Positions 33,885 to 42,465 of a stretch of DNA of 64,000 nucleotides are shown here, in pieces; the stretch's first letter is position 1; each line of letters opens with the position of its first letter. The notes beneath the pieces were generated by a model that searched no databases, had not been told where the DNA came from, and saw only the letters and a program-made list of their open reading frames with translations. Origin of the DNA: JADJYF01 sp965278995 (GTDB lineage Bacteria; Pseudomonadota; Gammaproteobacteria; Ga0077536); contig OZ257136.1 of assembly GCA_965278995.1 (NCBI GenBank), forward strand, positions 1,860,001 to 1,924,000, in the 5' to 3' direction. The translations under genes and the position numbers were made by a program.

Positions 33885-35222
33885 CCCGCCTCGTGATGCT
33901 GTCGCCGTCGGCCGTGGCCTGGCGGTGACTTCGGCCAGCGGCATCTCGATCACGACGCGCGTGCCGGTGCCCGGGGTGCTGGTTAATTCGACCCGCCATT
34001 GGTAGCGGTCGGTGATGCGTTTGACCAGGCTCAAACCAAGGCCCTGCCCGCCGACCTGATTGCCCGCCGCGCGGAAATATGGCGTGAAGACGCGACCCAG
34101 ATGCTCGGCGCTGATACCGATGCCGCTGTCCTCGATGGTGACTCTGCCCGGCAGTATTGACACGGCGATCGTCCCCTTGTCGGTGTAGGCGCAGGCGTTC
34201 CGCAGCACATTGCCGAACACGATATCGGCTATGCGCGGCGCACAGGACACTGACAGCGTGGCCTGCTCATCGAGCGTGAACGTCAACCCTTTGTCACCGT
34301 AGATCATGCGGCAACGGCCAAGCTCATGCGCGATGATTTCATTAACGACGACGCGTTCCCGCGGCAGAATGCCGTCATGTTCGCGGGCCAGCAGCAGCAG
34401 AGCCTCGGTCAGTTCTTCCATATCGAGCGCAGCACGGCGGATTTTCTCAATAAGCGCGCGCGCCGGCGGTTCGAGCGTCGTTCTCTGCAGCAGGGTGTCG
34501 CTGGCCATGCGAACAACGGTGAGCGGGCTCCGCAATTCGTGACTCGCTTCGCGCGTGAACAACCGTTCGCGTTCGATGAACCGATCCACCCGTGTCATAA
34601 GGTGGTGCAGCGCGCCCGACAAATGCTGTATCTCGGCGTCGGCACCATTTCCCTGCAGTGTGCCTTCGAGCGCCGCCAGATCAGGAGTCTCGACATCAAG
34701 GTCGCGGACCATGCGCGAGAGGCGGATGACGGGAGAGACTGCTTGTCTCGCGATTCGGTAGGCGACCCAGGCCGAGGAATACAGTACGACCAGCATCAGC
34801 GCGAGCGGGACAACACCAAAATACGTTGCCAGATGCTTGACGTTATTAGCATCGAAAACCAGATACAGACGTTGGCCGTCCGCTTCGCTGACGTGGACAA
34901 CACCAGCACCTACCGGTGTATTGATTTCATGAATGCCGGTACTCAGGCCGACAAATTCTTCAGGCAACTCACGCGTATCGATATCGAACACATAGCCAAT
35001 CAGCGCATTGGTATTTGGCGCCGGCGTCTCGCGCGTAATCTTGCGCCGTGACCAGAAATAGTCGGCTTCATGTTCGAGTGCCGAGACTATCAGCATTTCG
35101 CGAATGGCAAACTCCGCAAGATAGACGCCAGCGACCGCTGTCGCGCTGATCAGAACTATCTGCAGGACGAAAGCCCGCCACAGGTGGGCATTCAGTCGCG
35201 GCCGTCGCTCACTCGACGGCAA
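33879..35222 (-). CDS. Two-component sensor histidine kinase
   Basis: An inner-membrane kinase of about 447 residues: TM1 near 15-38, a periplasmic sensor of about 95 residues, TM2 near 136-158, HAMP, the phosphorylated H228 in REASHELRSP, N box NVLRNACAY, G1 DSGIGIS and G2 GGQGLGLSL. The start is uncertain; TTG 35222, which overlaps the response regulator gene by 14 bp, is the nearest in-frame candidate, while ATG 35318 would overlap by 110 bp. It pairs with the regulator at 35209. The signal is not evident. Confidence 0.9.
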   Translation of the reverse strand: MPSSERRPRLNAHLWRAFVLQIVLISATAVAGVYLAEFAIREMLIVSALEHEADYFWSRRKITRETPAPNTNALIGYVFDIDTRELPEEFVGLSTGIHEINTPVGAGVVHVSEADGQRLYLVFDANNVKHLATYFGVVPLALMLVVLYSSAWVAYRIARQAVSPVIRLSRMVRDLDVETPDLAALEGTLQGNGADAEIQHLSGALHHLMTRVDRFIERERLFTREASHELRSPLTVVRMASDTLLQRTTLEPPARALIEKIRRAALDMEELTEALLLLAREHDGILPRERVVVNEIIAHELGRCRMIYGDKGLTFTLDEQATLSVSCAPRIADIVFGNVLRNACAYTDKGTIAVSILPGRVTIEDSGIGISAEHLGRVFTPYFRAAGNQVGGQGLGLSLVKRITDRYQWRVELTSTPGTGTRVVIEMPLAEVTARPRPTATASRGGV

Positions 35223-35886
35223 GTCGGAAGCCGGCACTATGCAAGGTATGAATGAGGGGGCGCGCGAACGGCCGATCGACGGCCTTCCGCAAGGAATACA
35301 TATGACTGCGGAGCGCATCGCTGTCCGGCGGCAGATCGCCCCACAGCAGGCGCTCGATCGCGCGCCGCTCGACGACCCGTGGCGATTCCTGCATCAACAG
35401 CTTGAGGATCTTCAGGCACGTCGGCGTCAGTGCAAGTTCCACGCCCGCACGCGCCGCTTTCAACGTAGTTGGATCGAGCACCAGATCGCCGACCGTCAGC
35501 GCGCTCTCGAGCGCACTACCGCGCTGGCGCCGGATCAGCGAACGCAGCCGCGCACCGAGTTCGGGCAGGTCAAAAGGCTTGACCAGATAGTCATCGGCCC
35601 CGCTGTCGAACCCGGCCAGCTTATCGGCCAGCGTATCGCGGGCGGTCAGCATCAATACCGGCACGCTGGTGCGCGCTTCATGGCGCAGGCGCTGGCACAC
35701 CGCCAGGCCGTCGATACCGGGCAACATGACATCGAGAACGACAGCGTCATACTGGTGTTCGCAGCCGAGGCGCAGGCCGGCGTGGCCGTCAGCGGCATAG
35801 TCGACGCTGTAGCCTTCGCCTTCGAGGTAATCGAACACCAGTTCAGCGATATCGCGATGGTCTTCGATGAGGAGGATGTCGGTCAT
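35209..35886 (-). CDS. OmpR/PhoB-family response regulator
   Basis: A 225-residue regulator. The receiver domain has the acidic pair IEDH, phospho-acceptor D52 in VVLDVMLPG and the Lys of LVKPF. The C-terminal winged helix (about 125-225) ends with the family IHTLHSAGFRL. It binds DNA at direct repeats after phosphorylation by the overlapping kinase. Targets are unknown; the AEC transporter gene 88 bp upstream and htpX downstream are the nearest. Confidence 0.95.
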   Translation of the reverse strand: MTDILLIEDHRDIAELVFDYLEGEGYSVDYAADGHAGLRLGCEHQYDAVVLDVMLPGIDGLAVCQRLRHEARTSVPVLMLTARDTLADKLAGFDSGADDYLVKPFDLPELGARLRSLIRRQRGSALESALTVGDLVLDPTTLKAARAGVELALTPTCLKILKLLMQESPRVVERRAIERLLWGDLPPDSDALRSHMYSLRKAVDRPFARPLIHTLHSAGFRLAVE

Positions 35887-35974
35887 TCGCCCGTCGTTCC
35901 GGCGCTGCGCGGTAATCCCTTATACACCTTGCCTCGATCAGCGCCAATTGCAACCCGACCCGGGCTATCAATGC

Positions 35975-36907
35975 CTAGTCGAGGAACAGGGCGAGCAGCG
36001 CGCTGGATACCAGCGCAGCGACCAGGGTCGAGACAACGATGGTCTTGGCGACCTCTTCCTGACGCAAGCCGTACTGACTGGCAAAAATGAACGCATTGAT
36101 ACCGGACGGCATGGCAGCGAGGAGCACGGCGACCTCACGCCACAGCTCAGTAACGCCGGCAGCGACACAGGCCAGCCACACGCCAGCCGGGCATAACAGA
36201 TTCTTCAAGACAACGAACCACACCACGGCGCGATAGGTGCCTGCGATACGGTACTGCGCCAGGGTGATGCCGAGTGCGACGAGTGCGCAGCCCGGGCCCG
36301 CCGCCCCGAGCAGTTCCAGCATGCGTTCCAGCACCGGGCCGAGCTGCCAGCCGGACAGATTGACCGCGACGCCAAGTGCAAGACTGGGGATGACCGGATT
36401 TAGAACCACCCGGGCCAGTGCACGTCCGTGGGGCGCCAGCCCGCGGCGCGGCTCCCCCTCGCCGGCTTCGATGGCATAGGTTGCCAACGGGAACATAACC
36501 GTGCTCTGCGTGGCGAGGAGTATGAACAGGGGCACCGTACCGCGCTCGCCAAATGCGGCCAGCACCAGCGGGTAACCAAGCATCACCATGTTGGCATACG
36601 TTGCCGCCATCCCGGCGATGCCCGCCTCGCGTCCACGCCAGCCGAGCAGGGAATCAGCCAGCTGCCGGCCAAGCAGAAAAGTTGCAATCACCGGCAGATA
36701 GAACGCCAACAGGAATCGCCACGGTATTGTCGGCGGGAGATCCGCTCCGGCCAGGCTGTTGAACAGCAACGCCGGAATCGCCAGGTAGTACATGAAGCGA
36801 ACGAGTCCGGCGCCGGTGTCGCGATCGAACAGCCCGCAGCGCGCCAGGCCATAACCAACGCCGACGGTGCCGAATACCGGGACGACAACTGCCACGACAG
36901 CGTTCAT
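35975..36907 (-). CDS. AEC family transporter
   Basis: A 310-residue membrane protein with about ten TM helices in two five-helix halves separated by a polar segment near 172-184 (EAGEGEPRRG). This is the auxin-efflux-carrier/bile-acid-like fold. Bacterial members carry small organic acids such as malate or malonate. The C-terminal half contains the family MPSGINAFIFASQY. It lies just after the terminator of the LLM gene and is probably monocistronic. Confidence 0.9.
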   Translation of the reverse strand: MNAVVAVVVPVFGTVGVGYGLARCGLFDRDTGAGLVRFMYYLAIPALLFNSLAGADLPPTIPWRFLLAFYLPVIATFLLGRQLADSLLGWRGREAGIAGMAATYANMVMLGYPLVLAAFGERGTVPLFILLATQSTVMFPLATYAIEAGEGEPRRGLAPHGRALARVVLNPVIPSLALGVAVNLSGWQLGPVLERMLELLGAAGPGCALVALGITLAQYRIAGTYRAVVWFVVLKNLLCPAGVWLACVAAGVTELWREVAVLLAAMPSGINAFIFASQYGLRQEEVAKTIVVSTLVAALVSSALLALFLD

Positions 36908-36925
36908 GTCAGTTCAATCAAATGA

Positions 36926-36967
36926 TAAAAAAACCCGACGCGGACGGGGTACTGTCCGCGTCGGGTT
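36926..36967 (-). terminator. Strong terminator of the LLM oxidoreductase gene
   Basis: A perfect 14-bp stem, AACCCGACGCGGAC (36932-36945) with its complement (36954-36967), loop of 8 nt. On the minus strand it is followed by seven T residues (36927-36933 as A on the plus strand). It begins 16 bp after the stop codon at 36983. Confidence 0.92.
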
Positions 36968-36982
36968 GGGGCTTGGCCTGGA

Positions 36983-38209
36983 TCAGGCGCTCGCAGCGAC
37001 GCGTGTGATATTGGACGGCGTGATGCGGTCAGTGAAGTTCGGCCAGACGCGCTCGGTGAGCAGCTCGAGGCTGCGCATGCAGGCGTCGTGCGGCATGTGG
37101 TTGTAGATGAACATCCAGAAGTAATCCACCGGCAGCTTTTTCAGCAGCGCTTCGAGCTTTCGATTGACGGTTTCCGGGCTGCCGTGAATGACCAGACCAC
37201 GCTCGGAAAGCGTCTCGAACGTCGGCGGCAGATCGAATGGCCCCTCGCCCGGACCGGCGATAGCTGCATTGAAACCGAAAGGAACGAAAAAGTTGTTCCA
37301 GATGAAAGAACCCGCCTCACGCGCAATCGCTTCCGCTTCGGCATCGGTATCGGCGACGATCAGTTCGCGGCTCATCGCCATGCCCTGACCGAACTTGTAG
37401 TTCAGACCGACCTCGTTGGCGGCTTCCATGCCGGCGCGGAAATGTTCTTTCACGACGTCATAGTGGGTCATGATGGTGACTGGCACGATCCCGCGGGCCA
37501 TGCCCCACTTGATCGAACGCTCAGACGTCGCGAACGGCATGAACATGTCCGGGATCTGCTTGTTATACATCGGCGGCGCAATGCCGATTTCCTCGATGTA
37601 GCCGTCTGCATTACAGCCCTGTCCATAGTTCCAGGCCACTTCCGCCGCAGCCCATTTGATGTCCTTGGTCGGGATCTGCCAATGCTTGCCGGCAAAGCTG
37701 AACGTATCGTTTTTCCACGCCTTCATGATGATCTCGAAGTGCTCTTCGAACAGCGATCGCTTGAGCTCTTCGTAATCCTCGCCACCGGCCGGTTCGGACA
37801 GCCCAACCTGCTGACCGAGTACATTGACCCAGCGCGGCTGGTAGCCACGGGCGAAGCCGGCGAACACGCGCCCCTGCAGCATCTGCGAGACCATCGCAAT
37901 GTTCTCGGACAGATTGATCGGATTCTGCGACGGCAGCACATTGCCGAGCTGACCGAACTTCATCCGCTTGGTCTGCAGGCCGAAGTACAGATCGAGAATG
38001 ACCGGATTGGTCGAGACCTCTTCGCCTTCGACATGGAAATGATGCTCGGTGAAACCGGTGCCGTAATAACCGTGCGCATCCATGTACTGGATCTGTTCTG
38101 TCAGCTCGCGCAGCATCATTTGATAGAGATCGGTCCGCTTGCCGGCCATCCCCTTCAGGATGTCTTCCTTGTGACCGACGGACGGCAGATAAAAGGCACC
38201 TACTTCCAT
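36983..38209 (-). CDS. Luciferase-like (LLM) flavin-dependent oxidoreductase
   Basis: A 408-residue bacterial-luciferase-family TIM barrel. It opens with VGAFYLPSVGHKED, has the FTEHHFHVEGE segment near 54 that forms the flavin/substrate site, and GRVFAGFARGYQPRW near 115. The length is larger than typical F420 enzymes but normal for the alkanal/alkane-type monooxygenase branch. It needs a separately encoded flavin reductase; none is adjacent, though PPOX-fold flavoproteins lie elsewhere in the window. GAGGGGAA precedes ATG 38209. A strong terminator follows. Confidence 0.92.
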   Translation of the reverse strand: MEVGAFYLPSVGHKEDILKGMAGKRTDLYQMMLRELTEQIQYMDAHGYYGTGFTEHHFHVEGEEVSTNPVILDLYFGLQTKRMKFGQLGNVLPSQNPINLSENIAMVSQMLQGRVFAGFARGYQPRWVNVLGQQVGLSEPAGGEDYEELKRSLFEEHFEIIMKAWKNDTFSFAGKHWQIPTKDIKWAAAEVAWNYGQGCNADGYIEEIGIAPPMYNKQIPDMFMPFATSERSIKWGMARGIVPVTIMTHYDVVKEHFRAGMEAANEVGLNYKFGQGMAMSRELIVADTDAEAEAIAREAGSFIWNNFFVPFGFNAAIAGPGEGPFDLPPTFETLSERGLVIHGSPETVNRKLEALLKKLPVDYFWMFIYNHMPHDACMRSLELLTERVWPNFTDRITPSNITRVAASA

Positions 38210-38367
38210 ACTCGCATTCCCCTCAGACTTCGAAATTCGGTCGACTGCGGCGATGGACCACAGCCCTGTGGTTTCAGGTTACTACGCCCCCACCGCACGC
38301 GTCCACCGGCGCGAATGCTGGTTTTTCAGCGTGATACGGCTGCCCGCCGCACAATCTGACGGTACTT

Positions 38368-38417
38368 GCGACAGGCTGTCGCCGCGCCTAGTTGCCGCAG
38401 GCTCACTTCAGTATAGT
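38368..38417 (+). promoter_or_regulatory. Palindrome and -10-like element upstream of the AAA+ gene
   Basis: A perfect palindrome GCGACAG-G-CTGTCGC occupies 38368-38382, and TATAGT is at 38412-38417, about 70 bp before ATG 38485. No matching -35 is obvious; the palindrome sits where a -35 or activator site would be. It is a candidate operator. Confidence 0.35.
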
Positions 38418-38484
38418 GTCGGCTCGCGCGCGCAGCGGTAAGGACCCTGCGGGCAGTTTTCCATTCGAACCCCAGCGGATTTCT

Positions 38485-39297
38485 ATGTCTACTTCTGCCA
38501 TCCGTACTGCCCAGAGCTTCGTCACGGACGAACCCTATTACGAACCGATAGGCGAGGAGATCAAGGTTTTCGCCGCCGCCTACAGCAACCGCCTGCCGGT
38601 ACTGCTGAAAGGACCGACTGGCTGTGGCAAGACCCGCTTCATCGAATACATGGCGTGGTATCTGAAACGCCCCATGGTCACGGTGGCCTGCCACGACGAC
38701 CTTACTGCATCCGATCTGATCGGGCGCTATCTGGTTCGCGGCGGCGAGACCGTGTGGGTCGATGGGCCGCTGACCAGCGCCGTGCGGCAAGGCAGCATCT
38801 GCTATTTGGACGAGGTCGTCGAAGCGCGCAAGGACACCTCGGTCGTTATTCACCCGCTGTGTGACGATCGCCGCCTGTTGCCCATCGAAAAACTCGGCGA
38901 GCTGCTCGCCGCGCCGCCTGAATTCTGCCTGGCGATTTCCTACAATCCGGGTTACCAAAGCGTGTTGAAGGATCTCAAGCAGAGTACCCGCCAGCGCTTT
39001 GTTGCGCTCGAATTCAACTATCCGCGCGCTGAAGTCGAGCAGACTATCATCGAGCGTGAAACCGGCATCGACCCCGCGGTTGCCCGCCAGCTGGTCCGTT
39101 TCGGCGTTATGACCCGCAATCTCAAGGGCAGTGGCCTCGACGAGGGTGCAAGCACGCGCCTGCTGGTCAACGCGGCCAAGCTGATTGGCGAGGACATTTC
39201 GCCCGTCGTCGCCACCGATGCCGCCATCGCACAGGCGCTGACCGATGACGAGGATATGCTGAAAGCGATCCACGAGCTCAGTCGCTCGATCTTCTGA
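38485..39297 (+). CDS. CbbQ/NirQ/NorQ-type AAA+ ATPase
   Basis: A 270-residue MoxR-group ATPase. Walker A is GPTGCGKT (43-50), Walker B ICYLDE (D109, E110), and the C-terminal CbbQ-type domain follows. These ATPases work with a VWA partner (CbbO/NorD) to remodel or metallate a target enzyme such as Rubisco or NO reductase. The partner gene begins 49 bp downstream. No Rubisco, NO-reductase or nitrite-reductase gene lies in the window. ATG 38485 gives the standard N-terminus; a longer frame upstream crosses the promoter. Confidence 0.92.
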   Translation: MSTSAIRTAQSFVTDEPYYEPIGEEIKVFAAAYSNRLPVLLKGPTGCGKTRFIEYMAWYLKRPMVTVACHDDLTASDLIGRYLVRGGETVWVDGPLTSAVRQGSICYLDEVVEARKDTSVVIHPLCDDRRLLPIEKLGELLAAPPEFCLAISYNPGYQSVLKDLKQSTRQRFVALEFNYPRAEVEQTIIERETGIDPAVARQLVRFGVMTRNLKGSGLDEGASTRLLVNAAKLIGEDISPVVATDAAIAQALTDDEDMLKAIHELSRSIF

Positions 39298-39346
39298 TGC
39301 GCCGGTCAGCCCTGTCGGGCGCCAGTGGCGCTGGATACTGCCGCCG

Positions 39347-41488
39347 ATGAGCAGCCCTGACGCCCGGCAGAACTTTCTCAACCTGATCCGAATCCGAAAG
39401 GATCTCGAGCTCTTTACCGCTGGCGCACTTGCCCGGCACGGCAATATTGACGACATCATCGCGCGGATCGCCGCTCTCGAGCGCTCCGACCAGCAGTTCG
39501 TCTATGAGTGGGCCGAACTCATCGCGCGCTCGAACAACGAGCTAGCCGCGCATTTCATCAGCCGAGCCCCCGCTGCATTCGAACGCATGGAACGCGACGG
39601 CGTACAGAGTTGGCTCGATCTCGCGATGATGCTGTTCGACAACCGTGGACTCGGCTTCGCCATCGACGTCATCGAAAATGTCGACGCTTTCGTCGGCGAA
39701 TATGCCAGCCGTCACGTACGCTGCGGATTCGATGAAGCAAGCGTGTTCCTGCGCCATTTCGTGCGCGGACTGGGTGGTCGTGAACTGCGCATCGCAAGCG
39801 ACGAAGCAACATTCACCGACACCGAAGCGCTCTATCTGCCCGAAGCCATGAACGTGTTCGCGGCCGGCGATGAGAATTTCACGCTATATAAACTGACCGC
39901 AGTGCATCTGTGGGCGCAGACCTGGTACGGCACGTGGCGGTATCAGGTGGTCGAGCGGTTGATGAGGAATTTCGACACCGAAGCCGTGCTGCCGATATTC
40001 AACCGGCTGGAATGCCTGCGGCTGGACGCCTGCCTGGCTCGCGACCTGCCCGGCGTCGCGCGCGAACTGGCCGCTTTCGGCGATATCGACCCGGAGGCCG
40101 CTGCGGCCTGGAACAGCTGGCGCGACCAGGCTCACGAACTGCTCGCACCGGAATCGACGGCTGAGGATTCGCTTCGCCTGATTGCCGAATTCACAGCCCT
40201 TCCGCTGCCACCGCTCAAGCACTATCAGGGTGAGATGTTCGCCGGGAAAGTGCGCGACGCATTGTTCGCCCGGGTTGAACGGGAAAAAGCCGCCTTTCAG
40301 CGCGCGATGAACGAGCTGCGCGACAATCCCGACGGACCGGAGGGCAATGACGGCGATCCATCGCAGAAACAACTGGTCGATCTGCAGGAAGCCGAGGACG
40401 GTGGCGACGAGAGCTCGGAGAAGGGACTTTCCGTCATGCTCGATGGCGACATGAGCAAACTGCCGGAACATCTCAAGGATCTGGTCGGCTCGATTCTGCA
40501 GGATTTCGGCGAGATCCCTGACGAGCATCGAGACCCGATGGAACTCGGCGAGTATCGCGACGAACTGTTGCCGCAAAGCGAGAGCGACGGTGACACCGAT
40601 GCCGATCTGAATGCCGCCGGCACCTACACCTATCGCGAATGGGACTGCGTCCGGCAGCGGTTCCGCGAGGGCTTCTGTACGCTGCGCGAACTGACTGTGC
40701 CGCCCGCCGATGCCGCATTCGTCGACGAGACGCTGGCCAAACATCGCGGCGTGATGAAAGCAATCAAACGCAGTTTCGAAGCGGTGCTGGCCGAATCGCG
40801 CCTGCAGCGTCGCCAGTCCGATGGCGACGACATCGACATCGACGCGGTGATCGAAGCGTATGCCGATGCCATGCAGGGTCGCGAAATGAGCGAGTACCTG
40901 TATACGCGATACCGCAACCAGGAACGCAATATCGCCGTGATGTTCATGGTCGACATGAGCGGTTCGACGCTGGGCTGGGTCAACGATGCCGAGCGCGAAG
41001 CGCTGGTGCTGCTCTGCGAGGCACTCGACATGCTGGGCGATCGCTATGCGATATTCGGATTCTCCGGGCGCACCAACAAACGTTGCGAAGTCTATCGCAT
41101 CAAGGATTTCACCGAACCCTACAATCTCGAGGTGAAACAACGCATCAGCGGTATCCGGCCGAAAGCCTACACCCGCATGGGTGTCGCCATCCGCCATCTC
41201 GGGCACCTTCTTCAGGCCACCCGGGCGCGCACCAAACTGCTGATCACGCTCTCCGACGGACGCCCTGAAGATTACGGCGGCTATAAAGGCAAATACGGCA
41301 TCGAAGACACGCGCCATGCGCTGCTCGAACTGAAGCAGAGCGGCGTGCATGCATTCTGCATCACGATTGACAACGAAGCGCAGGAATACCTGCCCCACAT
41401 GTACGGTGCCGCCAATTACGCGGTCATCGACGAAGTGCCCAAGCTGCCATATAAAGTTGCGGACATCTATCGACGCCTGACGACTTGA
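39347..41488 (+). CDS. CbbO/NorD-type VWA-domain protein
   Basis: A 713-residue partner of the AAA+ ATPase. The first 300 residues are helical; an acidic stretch rich in Asp and Glu spans about 330-420. The C-terminal von Willebrand A domain carries the MIDAS motif DMSGS at D536 and the LSDGRPEDYGGYKG loop typical of CbbO and NorD. The VWA domain is thought to tether the target protein to the ATPase ring. It ends 6 bp from the convergent FAH gene. The client enzyme is unknown. Confidence 0.93.
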   Translation: MSSPDARQNFLNLIRIRKDLELFTAGALARHGNIDDIIARIAALERSDQQFVYEWAELIARSNNELAAHFISRAPAAFERMERDGVQSWLDLAMMLFDNRGLGFAIDVIENVDAFVGEYASRHVRCGFDEASVFLRHFVRGLGGRELRIASDEATFTDTEALYLPEAMNVFAAGDENFTLYKLTAVHLWAQTWYGTWRYQVVERLMRNFDTEAVLPIFNRLECLRLDACLARDLPGVARELAAFGDIDPEAAAAWNSWRDQAHELLAPESTAEDSLRLIAEFTALPLPPLKHYQGEMFAGKVRDALFARVEREKAAFQRAMNELRDNPDGPEGNDGDPSQKQLVDLQEAEDGGDESSEKGLSVMLDGDMSKLPEHLKDLVGSILQDFGEIPDEHRDPMELGEYRDELLPQSESDGDTDADLNAAGTYTYREWDCVRQRFREGFCTLRELTVPPADAAFVDETLAKHRGVMKAIKRSFEAVLAESRLQRRQSDGDDIDIDAVIEAYADAMQGREMSEYLYTRYRNQERNIAVMFMVDMSGSTLGWVNDAEREALVLLCEALDMLGDRYAIFGFSGRTNKRCEVYRIKDFTEPYNLEVKQRISGIRPKAYTRMGVAIRHLGHLLQATRARTKLLITLSDGRPEDYGGYKGKYGIEDTRHALLELKQSGVHAFCITIDNEAQEYLPHMYGAANYAVIDEVPKLPYKVADIYRRLTT

Positions 41489-41494
41489 GGTTAC

Positions 41495-42379
41495 TCAATT
41501 CCCCGTCACGCGTACGCGATTCTCTAAACGACCGATGGGTGGGATCTCGATGCGGATGCGATCGCCGCTCTCAAGCCAGCGCGGCGGATCGAAGCCGGCG
41601 CCAACGCCACCAGGTGTGCCCGTTGCGATGATGTCGCCGGGGAACAGCGTGATGCCGGCCGAAATCGTTTCGATCAAGGTCGGAATGTCGAAAATCAGGG
41701 CTTCCGTATTGCTGTTCTGACGCAGCTCGTCGTTGACCCACAGTCGTATCGGCGTGTTGCGGTGGTCGAGCAGATCGCGCGTTACCGCCAGCGGCCCCAT
41801 CGGGCAGAACGTGTCCTGCGATTTACCGAGCAGCCATTGCTTGTGGCGCTTCTGCACATCGCGCGCGGTGACATCGTTGACTATCGTGTAACCCCAGACG
41901 TGATCCATCGCAGCGTCACGCGAGATGCCGCGACCTTTGCGCCCGATAATCACGGCGAGCTCGGCTTCGTAATCGAGTTGGCTGGTCACCTTGCGGTCGT
42001 AAAGTATCGAAGCGCCAGGACCAATCACACAATCGGGCAGCTTCGAGAACAAAATCGGAAATTCAGGGGCTTGCTCGCCGCCACCGGTAGTGTCGAGACC
42101 GCGTGCGGCGATTTCACGTACATGTTCGTGATAGTTCTTGCCGACGCAGAAGATATTGCGGCGCGGCAGCGGTATCGGCGCCAGCAGCTGGACCGAGGAG
42201 AGACTCACCGGCTGATCGACGTCGCGAAGCGGAAGCAACATGCTCTCGGACTCGAGCAACGCGAGCAGACCCCGCTCGGCGCGTTGCGGCGGCAGGTCGA
42301 AAGGCGTCACGGCGGAACCGTCCTGCGAAAGCACGCCGACTTCCACTCGTTGCGACGTGCGATAAGTGGCGATACGCAT
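41495..42379 (-). CDS. Fumarylacetoacetate hydrolase (FAH) family protein
   Basis: A 294-residue FAH-fold enzyme. Metal ligands are in DYEAELAVI and the later VNDVTARD; the KNYHEH start of the C-terminal domain and GDIIATGTPGGVG near the end are diagnostic. The family includes C-C hydrolases, decarboxylases and isomerases acting on ring-cleavage products, using Mg2+ or Mn2+. Presence of oxygenases in the window fits a role after ring opening. ATG 42379 with GAGGAG upstream is preferred to the longer frame. Confidence 0.93.
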   Translation of the reverse strand: MRIATYRTSQRVEVGVLSQDGSAVTPFDLPPQRAERGLLALLESESMLLPLRDVDQPVSLSSVQLLAPIPLPRRNIFCVGKNYHEHVREIAARGLDTTGGGEQAPEFPILFSKLPDCVIGPGASILYDRKVTSQLDYEAELAVIIGRKGRGISRDAAMDHVWGYTIVNDVTARDVQKRHKQWLLGKSQDTFCPMGPLAVTRDLLDHRNTPIRLWVNDELRQNSNTEALIFDIPTLIETISAGITLFPGDIIATGTPGGVGAGFDPPRWLESGDRIRIEIPPIGRLENRVRVTGN

Positions 42380-42465
42380 GTTTGGGGCTCCTCGCGACAG
42401 AGCCGGAGTATAGGGCAATCCCCGCCCGTTTAAAGACGGCTCATCTGCAGCCGCTAAAGCCCTTC

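Noticed and set aside
39884..41398. A 504-codon minus-strand open frame
   Set aside because: It is fully antisense to the VWA (CbbO-type) gene, whose domains are clear; the reverse frame is open only because of GC-rich codon bias.
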